Below, one piece after another: positions 40,986 to 46,742 of a DNA stretch of 56,171 nucleotides. Made by a program: the position numbers and the translations under genes. The stretch spans positions 1 through 56,171 of the forward strand of contig JAEHCM010000008.1 of NCBI GenBank assembly GCA_020696365.1, given 5' to 3'. The notes under the pieces were generated by a model that was not told the origin of the DNA, did not search any database, and worked only from the letters and a program-made list of their open reading frames with translations. The stretch's first letter is position 1. The number at the start of each line of letters is the position of its first letter. The stretch is from Thermoplasmata archaeon (GTDB lineage: Archaea; Thermoplasmatota; Thermoplasmata; UBA10834).

Positions 40986-41129
40986 CGGGCCCGCGGGGAT
41001 TTCCGAGACTAGTCTGTGAGACATAGTCATTCGAACCCCGGGCCACCTGCTTAAAAGGCAGATGCTCTTTCTAGGGAGTCTTATACACAAAGTATGCATG
41101 AGATTCCTACCTAGCTAAGCTACGGGCCC
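40986..41129 (-). tRNA. tRNA-Lys (anticodon TTT) interrupted by two non-canonical introns
   Basis: The acceptor stem GGGCCCG/CGGGCCC, anticodon arm TCTGC-CTTTTAA-GCAGG and T stem CGGGG/CCCCG give a lysine tRNA, but the gene is 144 nt. Extra sequence sits in the D loop (41069-41107, 39 nt) and T loop (41001-41030, 30 nt, exact ends ambiguous by a base or two). At the D-loop site CTAGG pairs with CCTAG, bordered by 3-nt bulges TAG and AAA and an inner helix GAATC/GACTC, a bulge-helix-bulge. At the T-loop site TCGA pairs with TCGG, next to inner helix GACTA/TAGTC, a relaxed form. Removing both leaves a 75-nt tRNA with D loop AGCTAGGTAA and T loop TTCGAAT. Archaeal tRNA endonuclease cuts such motifs. 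The discriminator is G; CCA is not encoded. Confidence 0.9.
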
Positions 41130-41238
41130 GTGGGCGGCGCGGATACCCGAGGCTGCTTCAGCAGGGCGTGTAGTTCGTTTTATTATTTAATGCTTGCCTC
41201 ATCCTCGCACCCTCGGAGGAATTCCTTCCGAATATCGG

Positions 41239-41304
41239 ATATAAATAAAGGTTAATAGAATTATTAATGAGTTATAAAATCTGGAGCTCGGGAAGAGTTT
41301 TATA
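41239..41304 (+). promoter_or_regulatory. AT-rich promoter region with two TATA-like boxes
   Basis: The 424-bp stretch between tRNA-Lys and the zinc-ribbon gene is AT-rich at its left. GATATAAATAAAGG (41239-41252) and TTTATAC (41298-41304) are TATA-like on the plus strand. The second is 26-27 bp before the ATG at 41328. On the minus strand TTAAATAATAAAA (41178-41190) may serve tRNA-Lys. Confidence 0.45.
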
Positions 41305-41327
41305 CTTTCCGCCTGAGAAGCCGTATC

Positions 41328-41402
41328 ATGAGTGAGCTTGACGCAGTCCGGGGATTGCACCGATTTTGCGCATGCTGGCATCCTCATCCGACCATGTTGT
41401 GA
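41328..41402 (+). CDS. Possible leaderless 24-residue Cys/His peptide
   Basis: ATG 41328 lies exactly where a TATA box centred at 41301 predicts transcription to start. The frame encodes 24 residues ending CACWHPHPTML, with two Cys and two His in a short C-x-C-W-H-P-H-P run, which looks able to bind metal. The stop codon lies in the 3' arm of a hairpin (41380-41406). It could be a leader peptide for the zinc-ribbon/aEF1-beta genes, a free micropeptide, or chance within a non-coding RNA. Too short for family recognition. Confidence 0.3.
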   Translation: MSELDAVRGLHRFCACWHPHPTML

Positions 41403-41494
41403 GGATTGGGATGCGAATATCGTAGGTTTCTGGTCGCACGCCTCTTCCACGGAACGCTTCGCAATGCGTTCAAAGAGCTGCTCCGCAACGCAGC
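41380..41494 (+). ncRNA. Three-hairpin structured region, possible leader or small RNA
   Basis: Three hairpins follow one another: ATCCTCA/TGAGGAT (41380-41406, 13-nt loop), GAACGC/GCGTTC (41452-41471, loop TTCGCAAT) and GCTGC/GCAGC (41477-41494, loop TCCGCAAC). The last two are 5 nt apart and have matching loops, T-Y-C-G-C-A-A-Y, closed by GC pairs. Such a repeated stem-loop suggests an RNA element rather than chance. It lies between a promoter at about 41300 and a second TATA box at about 41514. Confidence 0.4.
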
Positions 41495-41509
41495 GGGGAA
41501 TCAGCAGGT

Positions 41510-41517
41510 GTTATATA
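41510..41517 (+). promoter_or_regulatory. TATA box of the zinc-ribbon/aEF1-beta operon
   Basis: TTATATAC centred near 41514 predicts transcription from about 41540, leaving a 14-nt leader that contains GAGGT and GAAGG before the TTG start at 41554. Confidence 0.5.
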
Positions 41518-41553
41518 CAGATAGCATATTCCTCAGCTTCGAGGTAGAAGGAT

Positions 41554-41724
41554 TTGACCAGCCAGGAGAAGGCTTGTTCCTCTTGCGGAATCCGGCTCGT
41601 TCGGAGTTCGGAGACCACATTCCCATGCCCAGACTGCGGCAGAGGCACGATCGGAAGATGCACGAGATGCAGAGACCAGAGCGTGAAATACAAGTGTACC
41701 GAGTGTGGCTTCTCGGGCCCATGA
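41554..41724 (+). CDS. HVO_2753-type zinc-ribbon protein
   Basis: A 56-residue protein with four Cys pairs: CSSCGIRLV, CPDCGRGTIG, CTRCRDQS and CTECGFSGP at the end. The ending and spacing match the archaeal HVO_2753 family of small zinc-finger proteins, which in haloarchaea sit next to the aEF1-beta gene; that neighbourhood is kept here (10 nt gap). Two zinc sites per protein are expected, and a link to translation is likely from context. The start is TTG 41554 with GAGGT upstream; no ATG is available in this frame ahead of the first Cys. Confidence 0.85.
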   Translation: MTSQEKACSSCGIRLVRSSETTFPCPDCGRGTIGRCTRCRDQSVKYKCTECGFSGP

Positions 41725-41733
41725 GGTGATTCC

Positions 41734-42000
41734 ATGGGAGAGGTCGCACTACAGTACAGAATCCTACCTGAGGGCCTGGACGTCGATCTCGACGAGCTGC
41801 TGGACAGCTTAACCAATGCTTTGCCTGAGGGAGCGCAGCTGAAGGCGTCCGAGAAGAAACCCGTCGCTTTCGGCCTTAATGCCATTCACGTGCTCGTCGT
41901 CCTTGACGATAAGAAGGGGGGCGTGGAGAAGGTCGAGTCGATTTTGGCAGGTGTCCAAGGGGTCCAGAGCGTGGAGATAGTCCAGATGGGGCTCCTCTGA
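41734..42000 (+). CDS. ef1b: Elongation factor 1-beta
   Basis: The 88-residue protein is the archaeal guanine-nucleotide exchange factor for aEF1A: RILPEGLDVDLDELLDSLTNAL, KPVAFGLNAIHVLVVLDD and a C-terminal VQSVEIVQMGLL are typical, and length is standard. GAGGTGATTCC lies before the ATG, overlapping the end of the zinc-ribbon gene. The two form an operon convergent with a winged-helix regulator. Confidence 0.93.
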   Translation: MGEVALQYRILPEGLDVDLDELLDSLTNALPEGAQLKASEKKPVAFGLNAIHVLVVLDDKKGGVEKVESILAGVQGVQSVEIVQMGLL

Positions 42001-42025
42001 AGCCAGACCTCCGATTCTCGAGAAC

Positions 42026-42640
42026 TCACTTCTTCGATTTTCCGTCCGAGGGGCAGCAGGACTTGAGGATATCCCTCAGTTCGCTCTTCCTCCTGACCCG
42101 TTCCTCGTAGCTCTTGTCGTCCTCGGTTATGAGAGCCGCGTATTCGAGCATGGTCTGCTTGACAAAGAAGCCGGCGTCGTCCATGTCTTCGATCTCCTCG
42201 GTGTACTTGCCAGCGCCACAGCACTTGTCGATTTCATCGACGACCTTGGCTATCTGCTTGACGGACTTGGCGCTAGGCTTTGAGATCATCCCTATCTTGG
42301 CAAGGCCCTCGAGCGCGCTCTTGGTAAGTTCCTCTATCGCCCGCTTGCCCTTGGTCTCACCGCATGAGAGATGGAACATCTCGGCTGCGGACCGGTAGTA
42401 CGTCTCGATGAAATGGCCCACGCGCTCCTCCCGCGCCACCTCCACGATTCCGATCTTCTTCATCTTCCGTATGTGGTGGTATATCGCCTGGACGGTCAGG
42501 CCGATGTCGCTCGCTATCTGGCTGACGGTCATCTCCTTCACCTTGAGGAGGTAGATGATCTTCCTCCGTGTCTCGTCAGCCAGTATCTCAAACGCCTCGG
42601 GATCCTTTATGGTTTTCACAGACTTCAACGCGAGCACCAT
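42026..42640 (-). CDS. Winged-helix (ArsR-like) regulator with two Cys-Cys pairs
   Basis: The 204-residue protein begins with a winged helix-turn-helix (about residues 13-85): DPEAFEILADETRRKIIYLLKVKEMTVSQIA with recognition helix LTVQAIYHHIRKMKK. The C-terminal half is helical with C93 and pairs C140-C141 (DKCCGAG) and C195-C196 (KSCCPSDG). The SmtB alpha-5 metal site is absent. A longer frame starts at 42733, but ATG 42640 is preferred: a minus-strand TATA (CATTATAGTG, centre about 42667) lies 27 bp upstream, giving a leaderless mRNA. It is divergent from three tiny genes and probably controls them and itself. Cysteine pairs suggest metal or thiol sensing, which is inference. Confidence 0.82.
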   Translation of the reverse strand: MVLALKSVKTIKDPEAFEILADETRRKIIYLLKVKEMTVSQIASDIGLTVQAIYHHIRKMKKIGIVEVAREERVGHFIETYYRSAAEMFHLSCGETKGKRAIEELTKSALEGLAKIGMISKPSAKSVKQIAKVVDEIDKCCGAGKYTEEIEDMDDAGFFVKQTMLEYAALITEDDKSYEERVRRKSELRDILKSCCPSDGKSKK

Positions 42641-42663
42641 TAAAATGTACAGTAACACTGCAC

Positions 42664-42682
42664 TATAATGCTTTTCATTATA
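42664..42682. promoter_or_regulatory. Palindrome over the regulator's TATA box
   Basis: TATAATG and CATTATA, 7-bp inverted arms separated by CTTTT, span 42664-42682. The left arm is the minus-strand TATA box of the winged-helix gene. A bound dimer here would block its transcription, so this is a likely autoregulatory operator. Confidence 0.5.
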
Positions 42683-42696
42683 CTGTGAGCATTGTT

Positions 42697-42720
42697 CTAT
42701 TAAAACGGAAGTTTTATTAG
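42697..42720. promoter_or_regulatory. Palindrome over the TATA box of the tiny-gene operon
   Basis: Arms CTATTAAAAC (42697-42706) and GTTTTATTAG (42711-42720) pair at 9 of 10 positions around GGAA. The right arm is the best TATA candidate for the plus-strand operon (predicted start of transcription near 42741). Position suits repression by the divergent regulator. Confidence 0.5.
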
Positions 42721-42759
42721 CTAAAAGTGTCATTAGGCTTTTGAAAGGAGTGATTGCAC

Positions 42760-42876
42760 GTGTTCACCGCGAGCGAGAAAACGTGGCGCAGAGCCTGGAA
42801 GGATCGAGCGCGCAACCCCGCGCTCTTCGAGGTCTGGATGAAGGTCGAGATGAGCACTCGGGGGCGCGTGCAATGA
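42760..42876 (+). CDS. 38-residue hypothetical protein, first gene of a tiny-gene operon
   Basis: GTG 42760 is preceded by AAAGGAGTGAT, a near-perfect match to the 16S rRNA tail, 9 nt away. The product is basic and amphipathic with three Trp (KTWRRAWKDRARNP, then ALFEVWMKVEM). No family is recognised. Its stop overlaps the next start as ATGA, so translation is coupled. Strong ribosome site and codon bias argue it is real despite its size. Confidence 0.6.
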   Translation: MFTASEKTWRRAWKDRARNPALFEVWMKVEMSTRGRVQ

Positions 42877-43160
42877 CCTTCGGCCCGTACTTACTGCCGT
42901 CCGCGCGCAGAAACAGGCACGAGGACCTCGAGCGATATGTCCGGCACGAATATCGCGAAGACAGCGCGTACTGGCTCTCAGCCAGCAACGGTCACGGGAC
43001 TAATCTCAGACTGCCTAGTGAGAGGCCGGGAAAGCTAGCGCGAGATGACGCCATCTGCAGCGCCCAGACGAGGCGAGCGGAGACAGGGTGCTGCTGCCCC
43101 GTGCTGAACGTGGTCTCGAAGGGGGGACTCACATCCGACACCCCGTCGAGAGGCGACTGA
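42873..43160 (+). CDS. 95-residue hypothetical protein, second gene of the operon
   Basis: ATG 42873 overlaps the previous stop. The first 40 residues are charged and probably helical (RRNRHEDLERYVRHEYREDSAYWL); the second half is Gly/Ser/Arg-rich with C62 and a triple C73-C74-C75. Third-codon GC is high throughout, as in neighbours. No signal peptide or membrane segment. I do not recognise it. A longer in-frame ATG at 42741 exists but would bury the first gene and its ribosome site. Confidence 0.55.
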   Translation: MTFGPYLLPSARRNRHEDLERYVRHEYREDSAYWLSASNGHGTNLRLPSERPGKLARDDAICSAQTRRAETGCCCPVLNVVSKGGLTSDTPSRGD

Positions 43161-43161
43161 T

Positions 43162-43284
43162 ATGGGGGACCTGCATCCGGGCGAGCGACGGACATGCACC
43201 CACTGCGGGTTGAAGTGCGACTGCGGGTCGCATGAGTGTCCCAGATGTGGAAACGTGTTCAGGAACCCTTGCAGTTGCCATTGA
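43162..43284 (+). CDS. 40-residue protein with eight cysteines, metallothionein- or zinc-finger-like
   Basis: The start lies 1 nt after the previous stop (TGATATG). Cysteines are at 12, 15, 19, 21, 26, 29, 37 and 39, with His at 5, 14, 24 and 40: C-x2-C, C-x-C, C-x2-C and a final C-S-C-H. One fifth of the residues are Cys, enough for two zinc sites or a small metal-thiolate cluster; C-x-C-H endings occur in bacterial metallothioneins. A double zinc ribbon is an equally good reading. Context with a Cys-pair regulator fits metal handling, but this is inference. Confidence 0.65.
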   Translation: MGDLHPGERRTCTHCGLKCDCGSHECPRCGNVFRNPCSCH

Positions 43285-43402
43285 GGCATCCTCCCAGGAT
43301 TGATGAAGATGATGCTAGGCCTACGCCCACCAACATGGGCTCGGCAGAAACAAAGGCAAGTGGTTTGAGAGAAAGGGTTTCGCAGAGCCGAACCTGATAG
43401 CC

Positions 43403-44830
43403 TCAGACCTTCGGCGGGGGCAGGATGTACTTGCCCTTCATGAGGTACTTCGTCTGGTTCCTCGCACGTCTAATCACGCTCTCGGCCTTGTCGTACAGCT
43501 CCTTTCTGCTGTGCTTCTCCCTCGCGAGGCCCTCATTTATTGCCGCCAAGCCGACAGCGACGGCCTCCCTTGGGAAGACCTCCCACTCGTCCATCGACGG
43601 GACGATGTAATCATCTCTCAGGCCGTTGTCCTCGGCGGTCTTCGCAATCTCGAGAACCGCGGCGAGGCACATCGTGTCCGATATGGTCTTGGCCTTCACA
43701 TCGAGCGTTCCCCTGAATATGCCCGGGAAGCCGAGAGAGTTGTTGACCTGGTTCGGGAAGTCAGACCTGCCGGTCGCGACTATCTTCGCGCCCGCCTCCT
43801 TGGCCTCCCACGGCCATATTTCCGGTATCGGGTTGGCCGTGGCGAACACTATCGCGTCGTCCGCCATGCCCTTGATCCAATCGGGTTTGAGGGTGCCCGG
43901 GCCAGGCTTCGACGCCGCGACGACTATATCAGCGCCCTTCATGGCATCCGCGGGGGTCCCGACGACGCCTTTCTTGTTGGAGTGCTCGCACATGAACAAC
44001 TTCTCCCTGAACTCGGCCTTGATGTCCTCTCGGTCCGGGTGGAGCGCTCCCTTCGAGTCGCACATGACCATGTTCTTCCACTTGAAGCCGGAGAGCTGCA
44101 TGATCCTGGATATCGCGATGTTAGCCGCCCCAGCACCGATGAAGGCCGCCTTCATCTGGGAGGGTTTCTTGCCGACCATCTTCGCAGCGTTTATCGCTCC
44201 TGCGGAGACGATCGTGCCCGTCCCCTGCTGGTCGTCGTGCCAGACTGGTATCTCGCACTCCTCCCTGAGACGCTTGAGTATGTAGAAGCACTTCGGCTGC
44301 GAGATGTCCTCGAGGTTGATCCCTCCCAGGGAAGGCTGGAGGTACTTGACGGTCTTGATGAACTCCTCGGGGTCCTTGGTGCCCAGGCAGAGCGGGAACG
44401 CGTCCACGCCGCCGAGGTACTTGAACAGAAGGGACTTGCCCTCCATGACAGGCATGGCGGCCTCGGGGCCGATGTCCCCAAGGCCCAGGACCCGAGTGCC
44501 ATCGGATATGACACCGACGGTGTTCCAGCGGTTGGTGTGCACGTATGACAGTTCCTTGTTCTTGTTGATCGCCTTGCACGGCTCCGCCACTCCGGGCGTG
44601 TACCATATGGCGAAGTCGTTGAAGTCGCGGACCACGCACTTCGGCGTGATCTCAATCTTGCCCTCGTAGAACGGGTGATAGACCATCGCCAACCTGGCGG
44701 GCTCGTATGCCTTCTTCAGCATCTGGTCCACGGATGCTTTCGTTGGCGCCTTTGTCTTCGGTTTCCCCGCCTTCTTCGCGGGAGTTCTCGTAGCAACCTT
44801 CCTCTTTGCAGGTTTGGATTTCTTTGCCAT
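43403..44830 (-). CDS. NAD(P)-dependent malic enzyme with a Lys-rich N-terminal tail
   Basis: The 475-residue protein matches the prokaryotic malic enzyme: YTPGVAEPCKAI, VGVISDGTRVLGLGDIGPEAAMPVMEGK, VWHDDQQGTGTI, the nucleotide-binding AAFIGAGAANIAI, FATANPIPEIWPWEAKEAGA and GRSDFPNQVNNSLGFPG. It decarboxylates malate to pyruvate with reduction of NAD(P). The first 33 residues (AKKSKPAKRK, then RTPAKKAGKPKTKAPTK) are an extra Lys/Ala/Pro-rich tail not part of the fold. GGAGT precedes the ATG. Isolated gene convergent with the tiny-gene operon. Confidence 0.92.
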   Translation of the reverse strand: MAKKSKPAKRKVATRTPAKKAGKPKTKAPTKASVDQMLKKAYEPARLAMVYHPFYEGKIEITPKCVVRDFNDFAIWYTPGVAEPCKAINKNKELSYVHTNRWNTVGVISDGTRVLGLGDIGPEAAMPVMEGKSLLFKYLGGVDAFPLCLGTKDPEEFIKTVKYLQPSLGGINLEDISQPKCFYILKRLREECEIPVWHDDQQGTGTIVSAGAINAAKMVGKKPSQMKAAFIGAGAANIAISRIMQLSGFKWKNMVMCDSKGALHPDREDIKAEFREKLFMCEHSNKKGVVGTPADAMKGADIVVAASKPGPGTLKPDWIKGMADDAIVFATANPIPEIWPWEAKEAGAKIVATGRSDFPNQVNNSLGFPGIFRGTLDVKAKTISDTMCLAAVLEIAKTAEDNGLRDDYIVPSMDEWEVFPREAVAVGLAAINEGLAREKHSRKELYDKAESVIRRARNQTKYLMKGKYILPPPKV

Positions 44831-44926
44831 TCGATTCTACTCCTAGTTTCTCGGCGTAAGTCGAAAGTCGTTGCACTTCTCTCTGAATCCGTACAAATTC
44901 ATAACGGCTTTCTTATCTTGCAGCCC

Positions 44927-45043
44927 ATGAAACGGAAACAATTCGACGCATTAATACATTACCATGTTACCTTGCGATTTGAGGAGAGGTCTGACCCTCT
45001 GCCGACGATTCATATAAGCCTGCCCTCGGACATGGCGTCCTAG
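44927..45043 (+). CDS. Possible leaderless 38-residue ORF before the radical SAM gene
   Basis: ATG 44927 is 26 bp after AATTCATAAC, and its TAG stop is directly followed by the next gene's ATG. The product (MKRKQFDALIHYHVTLRF...) has AT-rich codons unlike the region, and the promoter of the next gene (TTCATATAAG) lies inside it. It may be a leader peptide or chance. Confidence 0.25.
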   Translation: MKRKQFDALIHYHVTLRFEERSDPLPTIHISLPSDMAS

Positions 45044-46687
45044 ATGAGAGCACTCGTGCTTGACGGTTACACGGACGAACCGGCCTGTCTCGGCGTGCCG
45101 CCCTTCATCTCACCGTACGTCCGCATGGCATACGGGGCTCTCCGGGCGGCGGGCGCAGATGTCGGATACGCCACGATCGACCAGTGGAGGACAGAACGGA
45201 TCGACATCTCCAAGTTCGATCTGCTCGCGGCGATCAGGCATGTGGCAGTTCCGGGCAAGTACCTCCGTGGCATGCCTGCCAGCGATAGGGAGCTCGCGGA
45301 GATAGGGAGGGGCTTCCGAGGACCCAGCATAGTGAGCCTGGGCTTGGGCACCTCCAGAGGAAACGCCCCGCCGTCCTTGAAGGATGCGTTCCATCGCATC
45401 GCGGACGAGGACCTCGATGCGGGACTACACGACCTGGTCGCCTCTGGGAGCTATGTGGACCGGAGGAGGACGACGGAGGAGTGGAACGCCTGGCTCCTTA
45501 AAGGGGCGGAGGCTTGTAAGAGCCATCCCGACCACGGCGGACCCCTGATCGCGGAGGTGCAGATGTCGAGAGGCTGCGTCAGGTACGTCTCCGGCGGCTG
45601 TGGATTCTGTACTGAACCGCTCCACGGCGAAGTCGTCTTCCGCGCGCCCAAAGACATACTCGCTGAGGCCGAGGGGCTCGGCCGAGTAGGCGTGAGGCAT
45701 CTACGTCTAGGTGCGCAATCATGCGTATACTCCTACATGGCGAAAGGCGTCGGAGAGACGGAGACGCCGATCCCCTCTCCGGATGTGACGGAGAAGCTGC
45801 TCAGGAGCATATCCGAGGTCGTCCATCCAGCAGTATTCCATCTGGACAACGCCAACCCAGCAGTGATCGCGTCCCATCCGGACGAGGCCAGAGAGGTCAC
45901 GAAGGCGATCGCGAAGCACTGCACCAGCGGGAACGTGCTGGCTTTCGGTCTGGAGAGCGCCGACCCCAGCGTTTTCAGGGCGAACAACCTCAACGCGGAC
46001 CCTGACCAGACCCTCGCCGCCATCAGGCTCGTGAACGAGGTGGGGGCCGCGAGGGGGGCAGACGGGCTTCCCCGAGTGCTGCCCGGTGTCAACTTCCTGG
46101 CAGGACTGTCCGGGGAGACGAAGGAGACCTACCGACTGAACATGGATTTCCTCAAGGGCGCTCTCTCTGAGGGGCTCCTCCTAAGACGCACGAACATACG
46201 CCAGGTAATCCCGTCTCGAAAGGAGTTCCCTGGCGTGCGGTCAAAAGGGGAGTTCTTGAGGTTCAAGAGGTGGGTGAGACAGGAGGTCGACCTGCCGATG
46301 CTGGAGAGGATCGCTCCTGATGGGACGGTCCTCAGATCAGTCTATACTGAGCTCAGAGAGGGTGGCAGGACCTTCGGAAGGCAAGTGGGAACGTATCCGA
46401 TCCTTGTCGGCCTGCCATATCCTGTCGAGGTTGGCAGATGGGTCGATGTTGCGGTGACCGGGAGAGGGCCGAAGAGCGTGATCGGTATAATGCGGCCCAC
46501 CCCGGCAAACACGGCATCTCTGGCGATGTTGGAGGCAGTGCCGGGGATAGGTAGACGAAGAGCCATGGCGATCGTGAGGGGCAGACCGTATCATACGTCC
46601 GAGGAGCTGTGGAAGGTGTTGGGGGAGGACGACTCCCTTGCAGCTGCCAGGACGCATCTAGCGCTGGACGACGCAGAGCGCGGGTAA
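45044..46687 (+). CDS. Radical SAM protein with C-terminal helix-hairpin-helix, COG1031 type
   Basis: A 547-residue protein. The cluster motif is spaced C-x7-C-x2-C (SRGCVRYVSGGCGFCTE) instead of CX3CX2C, which is the form I recall for COG1031. It is followed by radical SAM barrel segments (LRLGAQSCVYSY, FHLDNANPAVI, FGLESADPSVF, VLPGVNFLAGLSGET). A TRAM-like beta region (residues about 425-475) precedes a helix-hairpin-helix end (LEAVPGIGRRRAMAIVRGRPY), suggesting a nucleic-acid substrate. TTCATATAAG 27 bp upstream gives a leaderless ATG. Function unknown. Confidence 0.85.
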   Translation: MRALVLDGYTDEPACLGVPPFISPYVRMAYGALRAAGADVGYATIDQWRTERIDISKFDLLAAIRHVAVPGKYLRGMPASDRELAEIGRGFRGPSIVSLGLGTSRGNAPPSLKDAFHRIADEDLDAGLHDLVASGSYVDRRRTTEEWNAWLLKGAEACKSHPDHGGPLIAEVQMSRGCVRYVSGGCGFCTEPLHGEVVFRAPKDILAEAEGLGRVGVRHLRLGAQSCVYSYMAKGVGETETPIPSPDVTEKLLRSISEVVHPAVFHLDNANPAVIASHPDEAREVTKAIAKHCTSGNVLAFGLESADPSVFRANNLNADPDQTLAAIRLVNEVGAARGADGLPRVLPGVNFLAGLSGETKETYRLNMDFLKGALSEGLLLRRTNIRQVIPSRKEFPGVRSKGEFLRFKRWVRQEVDLPMLERIAPDGTVLRSVYTELREGGRTFGRQVGTYPILVGLPYPVEVGRWVDVAVTGRGPKSVIGIMRPTPANTASLAMLEAVPGIGRRRAMAIVRGRPYHTSEELWKVLGEDDSLAAARTHLALDDAERG

Positions 46688-46742
46688 CAGTCAAGTTATA
46701 GTATTGACCGCTCGATTCACATGACATCTAGCAGGTGGGAGT

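Noticed and set aside
41406..41729. 107-codon frame with the phrase VLYTDSIF, reminiscent of family B polymerases
   Set aside because: It overlaps the zinc-ribbon gene in another frame and only five residues match; codon pattern and Cys pairs favour the zinc ribbon.
42760..43284. The three tiny genes as fragments of one broken gene
   Set aside because: Each has its own start context, two junctions are the tight overlaps typical of coupled genes, and a single frameshift does not give a longer sensible protein.
43300..43400. Box C/D small RNA (TGATGA near 43302, CTGA near 43396)
   Set aside because: Spacing of about 95 nt and absence of matching internal C'/D' boxes do not fit archaeal C/D RNAs.
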